10,192 nucleotides of DNA from CAZJTL01 sp964548905 (GTDB taxonomy: Bacteria; Cyanobacteriota; Cyanobacteriia; Cyanobacteriales; Xenococcaceae). Positions 1-6,059 of the stretch are shown piece by piece; within the stretch, counting starts at the first letter, position 1, and every line of letters begins with the position of its first letter. Below the pieces are notes generated by a model that saw only the letters and a list, made by a program, of their open reading frames with translations, made no database searches and was not told the origin of the DNA. The stretch is taken from assembly GCA_964548905.1 (NCBI GenBank), contig CAZJTL010000187.1, forward strand, positions 1 through 10,192. Reading direction: 5' to 3'. Made by a program: the position numbers and the translations under genes.

Positions 1-334
1 AAACTGGAGGGATAGCAAAACTTCTGGAAGAACCACCTCAAACAGGAAGACCTAAAAAGAATGCTCCAGTTCACACTGCACATAAATTAATAGTTCCTGA
101 AAATGTTATTCTTTTATTTCAACCTCCTTACTGTCCCGAACTTAATCCCATAGAACGAGTCTGGCAGTATCTTAAACAACAGCTTAAAAACTTATTTTTT
201 ACCAGTATTGATGAGGTTAAAGTTAAAGTAGCTAAGATTCTTACTTCTTTAGCTGAAGATATTATTCATTCTTTGACTGGCTGGCAATATATTTTAGATG
301 CTCTATCTCTCTAGCTACTTTTGAGAATTGGTAT
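1..334 (+). mobile_element. IS630-type insertion sequence, right-hand part
   Basis: This is the right part of the element carrying the transposase remnant; its left end is beyond the window. The transposase stop is at 314 and the next gene is a truncated transglutaminase whose protein-like reading begins soon afterwards, so the terminus probably lies between 315 and about 334. IS630 elements insert at TA. The TA dinucleotides at 332-335 (ggtataaa) are candidate targets, but the matching left end cannot be seen, so the boundary is a guess. Confidence 0.5.
3..314 (+). pseudogene. IS630-family transposase remnant, probably internally deleted, 5' end outside window
   Basis: The plus frame from base 3 to the TAG at 312-314 gives 103 residues. 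Residues 20-54 run from NAPVHTAHKL to NPIERVW. This is the C-terminal part of the IS630 DDE catalytic domain, with the final acidic residue at E51. The preceding residues (GGIAKLLEEPPQTGRPKK, 2-19) instead look like the end of the N-terminal helix-turn-helix linker of these transposases. In intact relatives about 100 or more residues, including the first two catalytic aspartates, lie between these parts. NAPVHT normally follows directly after the second aspartate, which is replaced here by lysine. The simplest reading is an in-frame internal deletion near bases 54-62, leaving a catalytically dead copy. The family call is firm; the deletion is inferred from memory of family architecture. Confidence 0.75.
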
Positions 335-1012
335 AAACATGATTTCTTCAAAACTAGTATAAAACTATTCAATCCTCAACCCGATCTCATTGGTATTAAC
401 GCAACTATTCAAAATAATGACTATACTAATTTAGATCGTTATGCAGCTACTCTTAATTACAATGGAACGTCAACATCTGAATTAGCTTCCTTACTATCTC
501 AGTATGCTAGGACAGATATAGAAAAAGCGCGAATCATTTATGCTTGGATAGCCTATCACATTGCTTATGATGTGGAAAGTTTTTTCAACGGTAAATATAA
601 ATATAATAGTATTAGTCCAAAAACAGTACTAACTACTCGCAAAACTGTTTGTTCTGGCTATGCCGAGCTTTATAAGGCTTTAGCAACCAAAATGAAACTA
701 GAAGTTGTAATAATTGAAGGATATGCTAAAGGTTATAGTTATATCCCTGGTGCTGAATTTACAGTCAATCACGCTTGGAATGCAGTAAAAATAGACGGCG
801 GTTGGTACTTGTTAGATTCTACTTGGGGTACAGGATCGGTAAATAACTCTCATCCATTTGTTCCTAATTTTAACTCTCATTATTTTGCTACTGCACCCGA
901 ACAGTTTATTTACGATCATTTTCCTGTTGATTCTGCTTGGCAATTATTACCTAATCCATATAGCAAAAAACAATTTGAGGATTTACCAAAGCTACTAAGT
1001 CGGGTGGAGTGA
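335..1012 (+). pseudogene. Kyphoscoliosis-type transglutaminase-like protein, 5'-truncated by an IS
   Basis: A transglutaminase/cysteine-protease fold enzyme of the KY/CYK3 type. Counting from the GTG at 572, the catalytic triad is visible: C27 in RKTVCSGYAELY, H68 in VNHAWNAVK and D82 in WYLLDSTWG. Protein-like sequence continues upstream in the same frame. ARIIYAWIAYHIAYD (about 527-571), a conserved helix of this family, lies before the GTG, and the frame is open back to a TGA at 254-256. No ATG or other good start precedes 572, so that GTG is internal and the true N-terminus was lost where the IS630 element abuts. The C-terminus ends soon after QFEDLP; relatives often continue, so it may also be shortened. 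The triad is intact, but a normal product is unlikely without a new start. Confidence 0.75.
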
Positions 1013-1034
1013 CAACGAAATTTAACAATTTAGA

Positions 1035-1079
1035 TTCACAAGCGATCGCATTGTTGCCGATCGCGATCGCTTTGGTGAA
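1035..1079. terminator. HIP1-based hairpin between convergent genes
   Basis: Inverted repeat: AGCGATCGC at 1041-1049 pairs perfectly with GCGATCGCT at 1063-1071. The stem extends outward through TTCAC (1035-1039) and GTGAA (1075-1079) with a small bulge. The loop is about 13 nt. It lies between a plus gene ending at 1012 and a minus gene ending at 1092, where a two-way terminator would be useful. No strong T-run follows on either strand, so termination is inference; two close HIP1 octamers could form such a stem by chance. Confidence 0.4.
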
Positions 1080-1091
1080 CAAATCTATCAT

Positions 1092-1364
1092 CTAAATATC
1101 TATTTCCCAATCTTCGAGTTTTAAACTACTTACTCTACTAAATTCTCTTTCCCCCTGTGGTTCTCTAATTAAAGGTTCTCCTTCCCAAGCACCTGCTGTC
1201 TTTTCAAAAAAACCAGGCGACCATCCTAATTCTTCTTCTGTTAAAGTTTTAACAGGTTCAACTGTAATAATTATTTCTAGCTCGGTATCAGTCAATCCTA
1301 TTGGTAAATCTAGGTGTAGAGTACCGTCCGATCCTATACGAGAACGCAACTTAATTATTTTCAT
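1092..1364 (-). CDS. AbrB-like antitoxin-type protein, orphan
   Basis: A 90-residue protein. Its N-terminal half (MKIIKLRSRIGSDGTLHLDL, then IGLTDTELEIIITVEP) alternates short strands in the manner of the swapped-hairpin AbrB/MazE-like antitoxins. The second half contains ELGWSPGFFEKTAGAW and GEPLIREPQGE, a signature I associate with small cyanobacterial antitoxins usually encoded just before a VapC/PIN toxin. Here no toxin follows: the next gene downstream on this strand is absent and the convergent transglutaminase fragment ends 80 bp away. It starts 58 bp after the RHH antitoxin gene and could be co-transcribed with it. The ATG at 1362-1364 has only a weak upstream purine stretch (AAAGAA). 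Family assignment comes from sequence pattern alone; orphan antitoxin is the preferred reading. Confidence 0.6.
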   Translation of the reverse strand: MKIIKLRSRIGSDGTLHLDLPIGLTDTELEIIITVEPVKTLTEEELGWSPGFFEKTAGAWEGEPLIREPQGEREFSRVSSLKLEDWEIDI

Positions 1365-1422
1365 GATAATTCTTTGTTATTGTTTCTACGATCGAGCTAT
1401 CGCACACTCTTCGGATCGCGTC

Positions 1423-1641
1423 TTACTTTCCCAAAGAGTCAAGCTTGGTCAATATTTTTAAACCTTCTTCTACATTTCCAGTTGCAGCCATTGCTTTAAA
1501 CCTAGTGTAAGAATCAAATTCTGTTAATGCTATCGTAGAAAGTTCCTCAATTAGTTTATTGATACTTATACCTTTGAATTGAGCAAGTTCTTTCAATCTA
1601 TTATGTTTGTCATCTGGTAAACGAATTGTCAAAGTTCCCAT
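1423..1641 (-). CDS. Ribbon-helix-helix antitoxin of a PIN toxin-antitoxin pair
   Basis: A 72-residue protein with the ribbon-helix-helix layout of Arc/CopG/HicB-type antitoxins. There is a basic N-terminal strand (TLTIRLPDD, residues 3-11), helix A (about 12-23), the turn FKGISIN and helix B (NKLIEELSTIAL). The C-terminal part (residues 44-72) is probably the toxin-binding tail. The ATG sits 6 bp after the stop of the PIN toxin gene. Its ribosome binding site AGGAG lies within the last codons of the toxin gene, so the two are translationally linked on one mRNA. The protein would neutralise the PIN nuclease and bind the operator upstream of the pair. Both roles are inferred from the families and from gene order. 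Confidence 0.75.
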   Translation of the reverse strand: MGTLTIRLPDDKHNRLKELAQFKGISINKLIEELSTIALTEFDSYTRFKAMAATGNVEEGLKILTKLDSLGK

Positions 1642-1647
1642 TTTTCT

Positions 1648-2070
1648 CTATCTCCTAATAACATCTTCTGGTGTCAATATTAATAAATCAGGAAATAATA
1701 ACTCAGCATTTGTTAAATCCTTAAAATTATTAGTAGCTATAATTCGAGCATTTCCAGCAATAGCCAATTCAATTAGATGATTATCTGCTTCATCTCGTAA
1801 ATTAGGTCGCCATAAATAATAAATATTAACCCATTGACTAATACTCATAAATGCTTGAAGTAAAGTTAAAATCTCCTGTTCAGTGATAGAACATTTAGTA
1901 AGAATCTCTGAACGTTTGATAACTGATTCATATTCGCAAAATAAAGCATTTCCCATCAAAGGCTGATATTCACGTTTTAAGCAACATCGTACTAGTTCTC
2001 GACTAGGACCGGCTGAACCAATAAGCGCACTAATGAAAACGCTAGTATCTACAACGATTTTAATAGACAT
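1648..2070 (-). CDS. PIN-domain toxin (COG1569-like ribonuclease)
   Basis: A 140-residue PIN-domain protein, full length for the 'toxin component, PIN family' group. Acidic residues fit the PIN active site: D8 in KIVVDTSVF, E46 or E48 in FCEYESVI, and D93/D96 in LRDEADNHLIELA. The last motif is IIATNNFKDL, with asparagines N114/N115 where many relatives have G-D or G-N, so D118 may be the final metal ligand. PIN toxins cleave RNA with a divalent metal. The gene comes first in its operon, ahead of the RHH antitoxin, the reverse of the commonest toxin-antitoxin order. The ATG at 2068-2070 has no clear ribosome binding site, only an AT-rich leader next to the inverted repeat at 2075-2100. Weak toxin translation against the well-signalled antitoxin start would keep the ratio safe; that is inference. 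Confidence 0.85.
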   Translation of the reverse strand: MSIKIVVDTSVFISALIGSAGPSRELVRCCLKREYQPLMGNALFCEYESVIKRSEILTKCSITEQEILTLLQAFMSISQWVNIYYLWRPNLRDEADNHLIELAIAGNARIIATNNFKDLTNAELLFPDLLILTPEDVIRR

Positions 2071-2074
2071 AAAA

Positions 2075-2100
2075 TAATGATAGCATATGCGCTATCATTA
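2075..2100. promoter_or_regulatory. Perfect 10-bp inverted repeat, probable toxin-antitoxin operator
   Basis: TAATGATAGC (2075-2084) and GCTATCATTA (2091-2100) are exact reverse complements around a 6-nt spacer. The repeat ends 4 bp before the toxin start codon, between that minus gene and a small plus gene. RHH antitoxins usually repress their own operon at such palindromes, so this is the natural operator candidate. Its position could also place a hairpin in the mRNA leader. The exact promoter is not clear. Confidence 0.6.
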
Positions 2101-2123
2101 CTAACAACTTATTGAGGATAATT

Positions 2124-2330
2124 TTGAAATCAAGAAGAAAAAGCGATCGCCTTGTTGCTTATGCCGATAGTTTGGATGCGGAAGTTTATCACTTACATTA
2201 TCTGGTGCGATCGGTTACTCCAGGTACTTTCGATCGATCGGGAAATATACAAGCGTCTCTACTGATTCGATCGCAATACGTTACAGAAAATAAAATACCG
2301 CAAGATCTAGATATTTTTGGCAAGAATTGA
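2124..2330 (+). CDS. Small hypothetical protein with a probable TTG start
   Basis: I do not recognise a function. The frame is open from 2073, with no ATG. I chose the TTG at 2124 because GAGG at 2114-2117 sits 6 nt upstream, giving 68 residues; a longer version would begin at the TTG at 2112, which overlaps that ribosome binding site. The protein begins MKSRRKSDRLVAYADSLDAE and ends PQDLDIFGKN. The middle (residues 19-58) looks like a compact folded segment with SGNIQASLLIRSQYVTEN. Coding is supported by protein-like composition and by HIP1-type octamers read as S-D-R. It diverges from the toxin gene and shares the palindromic intergenic stretch. It could also be the tail of a longer decayed gene. 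Confidence 0.5.
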   Translation: MKSRRKSDRLVAYADSLDAEVYHLHYLVRSVTPGTFDRSGNIQASLLIRSQYVTENKIPQDLDIFGKN

Positions 2331-2441
2331 CAAGACAACTACCAAGCAAAAGTTGTAATCTTTCCTTAAGTTTCTTATGTCTGTATTTCAGATCGTCACG
2401 GCGTTAGTTGCACTGTATTATTTTATACTCCTGTGAGCTTT

Positions 2442-3084
2442 ATGTCTAAAAACGCTGATGCCCCCCTTGCGATAAAGCTTTTATTTCCTGCAATTTTAGT
2501 TGCTCTTACCACCACCGCCTGTTCTCGAAGCGAACCTTCAGCTAAAGTAGCTAGTGCCGCTTCCGAACCAAAGCCAATTCCAGTAAAACTGCAATCTCTG
2601 CAATCGGGTCAAATCCAAGATATCTCAGAGTTTGTCGGCAGGCTAGAAGCTCAGCAGCGAGTTCGTCTTCAGCCAGAAATACAAGGTCGGATTGTATCAA
2701 TTCCCGTTGCTTCAGGAGCGAAAGTGAAGCAGGGAGAGCCGATCGTTCTGCTCAATCCAGAGCAAACCCAGGCACAATTAAATAGCGCCATGGCAGCAAC
2801 TAATAAAGCAAAAGCTGCCCAAAAAACTGCTCGCTCCGAACTGCAAGCCGCACAAGCCGATCGCGTTAGAGATTCGGCAAATGTAGAGCTTGAGAAAGTA
2901 CAATTCGAGCGTGCCAAAAAGCTTGTTGCTGGTGGTGTACAATCGAAAGAACAATTGGACGTAGCTCGAAGAGATTTAAATACTGCGATCGCCCTGGTAT
3001 TTTTGGTAATTTTTATTTTCTTACAAGACTGGCGCACTACCATTATTCCCGCTATAGCCATTCCCGTCTCGCTGATTGGAGCGA
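2442..3084 (+). pseudogene. RND efflux membrane fusion protein fused in frame to an RND pump fragment
   Basis: The N-terminal part is a HlyD/AcrA-type periplasmic adaptor. It has a signal peptide with an imperfect lipobox ending at C27 (LTTTAC), the barrel-sandwich entry (EFVGRLEAQQRVRLQPEIQG, then GRIVSIPVASGAKVKQGEPI) and an alpha-hairpin coiled coil (about residues 105-178). At residues 182-184 (A-I-A, encoded by GCGATCGC at 2985-2992) it switches without frame loss to the second membrane helix of an AcrB-type pump: LVFLVIFIFLQDWRTT, then IIPAIAIPVSLIGAMA. The rest of the adaptor and the pump's first helix and periplasmic half are gone. After about 3084 the reading becomes unrelated and stops at 3131. 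I chose ATG 2442 over GTG 2433 because the signal peptide starts naturally there. It cannot work as either parent. Confidence 0.85.
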
Positions 3085-3111
3085 TGGCTTGTGCTTACAA
3101 AATAGACAAGC

Positions 3112-3295
3112 TCTGCCCATGGAAGCATTGATCGACAATACGCAAAAGGTAATCGCCGCCGCTCAAAAACGCCCAGAATTGGCGGGTGTTTTTACCCAAT
3201 TTACCTTTAATAGTCCGATGATGCAGGTTTCCATCGATCGCAACCAAGCCAAGGCGCAAAATATTCAGGTTAGCGATATTTTCTACAAAGTATAG
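3112..3295 (+). pseudogene. RND pump fragment, second periplasmic region
   Basis: In a different frame from the preceding fusion, the sequence encodes EALIDNTQKVIAAAQKRPEL and then VFTQFTFNSPMMQVSIDRNQ, ending AKAQNIQVSDIF. This matches the second large periplasmic portion of AcrB-type pumps (around residues 690-740 in E. coli AcrB numbering). The pump segment before it belongs near residues 333-370, so about 300 residues are missing between them. The family-like sequence stops at F (3281-3283) and runs into TAC AAA GTA TAG, so the remaining membrane helices are also lost. The left boundary is approximate (3085-3115). This is a relic of the same efflux locus, not a gene. Confidence 0.8.
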
Positions 3296-3308
3296 TAGAA
3301 CATATCTA

Positions 3309-3419
3309 ATGCATGAAAGATATGATTATGTAATTGTGCTACATTCAAGTGTTTTAAAAGAAGGTGAAAAAGTTAAATTTTTACCAGTTTTTGAATTTTT
3401 CTTAGAAAGTTTTGCTTAA
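3309..3419 (+). CDS. Possible 36-residue ORF or gene tail before the alpha-E gene
   Basis: An ATG at 3309 opens 36 codons to a TAA at 3417-3419: MHERYDYVIVLHSSVLKEGE followed by KVKFLPVFEFFLESFA. The composition is protein-like, hydrophobic and aromatic. It may be the C-terminal tail of a lost gene, in keeping with the deletions just upstream. There is no convincing ribosome binding site, and I recognise no family. It ends 9 bp before the alpha-E start, so read-through transcription is possible. Confidence 0.25.
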   Translation: MHERYDYVIVLHSSVLKEGEKVKFLPVFEFFLESFA

Positions 3420-3428
3420 ATTTTTCCC

Positions 3429-4376
3429 ATGCTGAGTCGAGTTGCTGATTCTATCTATTGGTTAAATTGCTACATCGAACGTGCTGAAAATGTAGCTCGT
3501 TTCGTCGATGTCAATCTCAATTTGATGCTAGATTTACCAGAGAGAATTACCCAACAGTGGAAACCTTTGGTAGTTACAACAGGAGATTCGGATCTGTTTC
3601 GTGATCGCTATGGAGAAGCTACAGCAGAAAATGTAATTCAGTTTTTAACCTTCGATCGCAATTATTCTAATTCCATTCTCTCTTGTTTGCACGTAGCTCG
3701 TGAAAATGCGCGATCGATCCGAGAAATTATCTCTTCAGAAATGTGGGAAGAGATCAACAGTTTTTACCTGATGGTTAATGAAGCAGCATCGCAAACAGAT
3801 ATCGATTGTTTGCCAGAATTTTTCGCTCAAGTCAAACTTTCCAGTCATCGCTTTGCTGGCGTGATGAACGCTACCATGACTTACAATGAAGGGTGGTATT
3901 TTGGGCAATTAGGTAGACTGTTAGAGAGAGCAGATAAAACTGCACGTATACTAGACGTTAAGTATTTTTATTTATTGCCATCGGCGCAATGGGTGGGAAC
4001 GCCCTTAGATCAAATTCAATGGATGGCATTACTAAAATCGGCTAGTGCTTACGAAATGTATCGTAAATGCCAACATCGAATTATTCCAGCTAGCGTAGCT
4101 GAATTTTTGATTTTAAATCGTCAATTCCCACGATCGATCCACTTTTGTTTATGGCAAGCAGAAAGATGTCTGCATCAAATTACCAACACGCCGACTGGTA
4201 CTTGGTCGAATCAAGCTGAAAGAGTACTAGGTAAAATTTGCGCTCAATTAGGCTATTTAACCATTGAAGATGTTATGGAAACTGGCTTACACGAATTTTT
4301 AGACCAAATGCAAATTTCTATCAATCAAATTGGTAATGAGATTACTGCTACATTTTTTTCGATGGTTGAAAATTAG
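3429..4376 (+). CDS. Alpha-E domain-containing protein (DUF403)
   Basis: A 315-residue, largely helical cytosolic protein of full length for the alpha-E family. Diagnostic stretches are RVADSIYWLNCYIERAENVA near the N-terminus (residues 4-23), HVARENARSIREIIS in the middle and YNEGWYFGQLGRLLERADKT further on, each with the repeated E-R-A/E-N-A charged helix pattern. The family is normally encoded with a circularly permuted ATP-grasp protein and a transglutaminase. Comparative genomics has predicted that such clusters make or process peptide bonds; the biochemical role of alpha-E itself is unproven. Here the transglutaminase follows two genes on, but the ATP-grasp gene is missing upstream, where efflux wreckage lies. 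The ATG at 3429 begins the conserved MLSRVADSIYWL block, although no strong ribosome binding site precedes it. Confidence 0.92.
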   Translation: MLSRVADSIYWLNCYIERAENVARFVDVNLNLMLDLPERITQQWKPLVVTTGDSDLFRDRYGEATAENVIQFLTFDRNYSNSILSCLHVARENARSIREIISSEMWEEINSFYLMVNEAASQTDIDCLPEFFAQVKLSSHRFAGVMNATMTYNEGWYFGQLGRLLERADKTARILDVKYFYLLPSAQWVGTPLDQIQWMALLKSASAYEMYRKCQHRIIPASVAEFLILNRQFPRSIHFCLWQAERCLHQITNTPTGTWSNQAERVLGKICAQLGYLTIEDVMETGLHEFLDQMQISINQIGNEITATFFSMVEN

Positions 4377-4427
4377 GAATTTAGGCGATCGAGCTATAAT
4401 TTTCTTGAGCATTGGGCAACTATTACC

Positions 4428-5105
4428 ATGTTAGATTACGAATCACTAAGGTATTTACCCTCAGCAGATGAATTACCCGATTCTGATGAAACGCCTGTGG
4501 ATAATGAACTACAAGAATTGATACCAGGGTTGTTGAAAGCCATACTTTTGATACTTTGGTCGGAACGAATGGATTGGTTTTTCGGAATTGATATGGGTAT
4601 CTACTACAATCCAGACAAACCGCCAATTGTTCCAGATGCTTTTCTTAGTTTGGGGGTAGAAAGATTTTATGATGAAGAGTTGCGTCCGAGTTATGTTTTG
4701 TGGGATGAAAATGTCATTCCTAGTTTTGTCCTAGAAGTAGTTTCCCCAAATTATCGCAAGGAATATACTACCAAATTAGACGAATACTCTGTTTTGGAAG
4801 TGCTTTACTATGTGATTTATTCTTCCCGTCGTCGTCGCAAACCACGCTTAGAAGTATATAAATTAGTTAATGGTAAATACGAACTTCAACCAGGAAATCC
4901 AGTTTGGTTGTCAGAAATAGGTTTGGGGATTGGTTGCGAACGAGGTAATTATGGCGGAGTAACGCGAGAATGGCTGTACTGGTATGACGAAGAAGGAAAT
5001 CGTTATCCTACACCACAAGAACAGATTCAACAAGAAGCTCAACGAGCGCAAAAACTGGCGCAAAAATTACGAGAATTAGGAATAGATCCAGACACATTGA
5101 CTTGA
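4428..5105 (+). CDS. Uma2-family (DUF820) predicted endonuclease
   Basis: A 225-residue member of the Uma2 group, a PD-(D/E)xK-fold family greatly expanded in cyanobacteria. Visible core: VPDAFLSLGV with D70, SFVLEVVSPNYRKEY with E103, and TKLDEY with K116, then the strand LYYVIYSS. The usual glycine-valine before the last strand (LGVPEYW-like) reads LEVLYYV here, a mild departure. The tail is a short Q/A-rich coiled coil (QIQQEAQRAQKLAQKL) ending RELGIDPDTL, a common finish in this family. The substrate is unknown; many copies are thought to be mobile or selfish. The gene sits 51 bp after alpha-E and 20 bp before the transglutaminase, interrupting a pair that usually stands together, which suggests later insertion. 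Co-transcription is likely. Confidence 0.9.
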   Translation: MLDYESLRYLPSADELPDSDETPVDNELQELIPGLLKAILLILWSERMDWFFGIDMGIYYNPDKPPIVPDAFLSLGVERFYDEELRPSYVLWDENVIPSFVLEVVSPNYRKEYTTKLDEYSVLEVLYYVIYSSRRRRKPRLEVYKLVNGKYELQPGNPVWLSEIGLGIGCERGNYGGVTREWLYWYDEEGNRYPTPQEQIQQEAQRAQKLAQKLRELGIDPDTLT

Positions 5106-5125
5106 GAGAGAAATTTTATCTCTAA

Positions 5126-5995
5126 ATGCCTAGATATTCGATCGATCACAAAACTGTCTATACCTACAACCAAGCAGTATTACTAAAACCCCATTTCCTG
5201 CGCTTGCGTCCTCGTTGCGATGCTTGGCAAAAACTGGTAGGTTTTAATTTATCTGTAACTCCAGAACCTACTGGCAGATCGGAATATATCGACCTTGATG
5301 GCAATAGTTTGATGCAACTTTGGTTTACAGAAGCAACCGAATCTTTGCAATTGCACGTAACGACCGAAGTGGAAACTTGTCAGGAAAATCCTTTCAACTA
5401 TCTTCTCGAACCTTGGGCGATCGAACTTGCTTACGATTATCCTCATTCTCTCAAAACTCTGCTCGATAGTTATCTCAGACCAAATGTGCATCTCGATCCT
5501 ACAGCGTTTCAGTTAGCGCAAGAAATTCATTATAAAACTGAAGGAAATACCATCGCTTTTCTTGCTACTCTCAATCAACTTATTTACGAGAATTGCCAAT
5601 ATATAGTTAGAGAAACTGGAGAACCTTGGTTTGCTGGCGTAACTTGGAATTCTAAACAGGGTTCTTGTCGAGACTTTGTTGTCTTATTTATGGAAGTTTG
5701 CCGCGCGATCGGTTTAGCAGCAAGATTTGTAAGTGGCTATCAAGAAGGCGATCGAGAACAGGAAAAACGAGATTTACACGCTTGGGTTGAAGTTTATTTA
5801 CCTGGTGCTGGTTGGCGCGGTTACGATCCTACTTTGGGGTTAGCAGTCGCCGATCGCCATATAGCTGTAGCTGCAAGTTCTATCCCCAATTATACTGCCC
5901 CTATTTCTGGTCATGTTGTTCCCGTTCAACCTACCTTTGCAACTGGTAGAGAAGCAATCTCAAAGATGGAAACACATATATTTATTGACTATTAA
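5126..5995 (+). CDS. Transglutaminase family protein of the alpha-E cluster
   Basis: A 289-residue protein with an N-terminal beta domain (residues 1-85; MPRYSIDHKTVYTYNQAVLL, then LRLRPR, both typical) and a C-terminal transglutaminase-like domain. The catalytic triad is intact: C181 in KQGSCRDFVVLFMEVCRAIG, H218 in RDLHAWVEVYLPGAGW and D234 in RGYDPTLG. These bacterial enzymes are predicted cysteine peptidases or amidotransferases; substrates are unknown. The length is normal, and there is no signal peptide, so the protein should be cytosolic. The start lies 20 bp after the Uma2 stop, with a purine-rich GAGAGAGAAA upstream. Together with the alpha-E gene it forms two thirds of the usual cluster. 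It is not closely related to the truncated KY-type enzyme at the left end. Confidence 0.93.
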   Translation: MPRYSIDHKTVYTYNQAVLLKPHFLRLRPRCDAWQKLVGFNLSVTPEPTGRSEYIDLDGNSLMQLWFTEATESLQLHVTTEVETCQENPFNYLLEPWAIELAYDYPHSLKTLLDSYLRPNVHLDPTAFQLAQEIHYKTEGNTIAFLATLNQLIYENCQYIVRETGEPWFAGVTWNSKQGSCRDFVVLFMEVCRAIGLAARFVSGYQEGDREQEKRDLHAWVEVYLPGAGWRGYDPTLGLAVADRHIAVAASSIPNYTAPISGHVVPVQPTFATGREAISKMETHIFIDY

Positions 5996-6016
5996 ATGGT
6001 TCATGGTTCATGGTTC
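5996..6016. repeat. Heptanucleotide tandem repeat, 3 x ATGGTTC
   Basis: Three exact copies of ATGGTTC begin at the base after the transglutaminase stop codon and are followed by ATT. Short tandem heptamers of this kind are common between cyanobacterial genes. No function is evident. ATG triplets occur in it but lead into no gene. Confidence 0.85.
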
Positions 6017-6059
6017 ATTGCTGATGGCTAGAGAACTAAATTCTGACAATTAATATATT

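Noticed and set aside
2408..2429. Promoter TTGCAC / TATACT before the efflux fusion
   Set aside because: The spacer is only 10 bp, too short for a normal sigma-70 type promoter.
2669..3061. 130-codon minus-strand frame opposite the efflux fusion
   Set aside because: The plus frame has clear adaptor and pump motifs; the opposite frame is a low-complexity Ala/Ser/Cys-rich shadow.
5106..5125. Small inverted repeat AGAGA…TCTCT between Uma2 and transglutaminase
   Set aside because: A five-base A/T-rich stem with no T-run is too weak to call a terminator, and its purines may simply serve as a ribosome binding site.
5249..5491. Minus-strand frame inside the transglutaminase gene
   Set aside because: The plus-strand gene has full family motifs across this stretch; no independent support for the reverse frame. 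The minus frames at 4423-4626 and 6557-6763 were rejected for the same reason.
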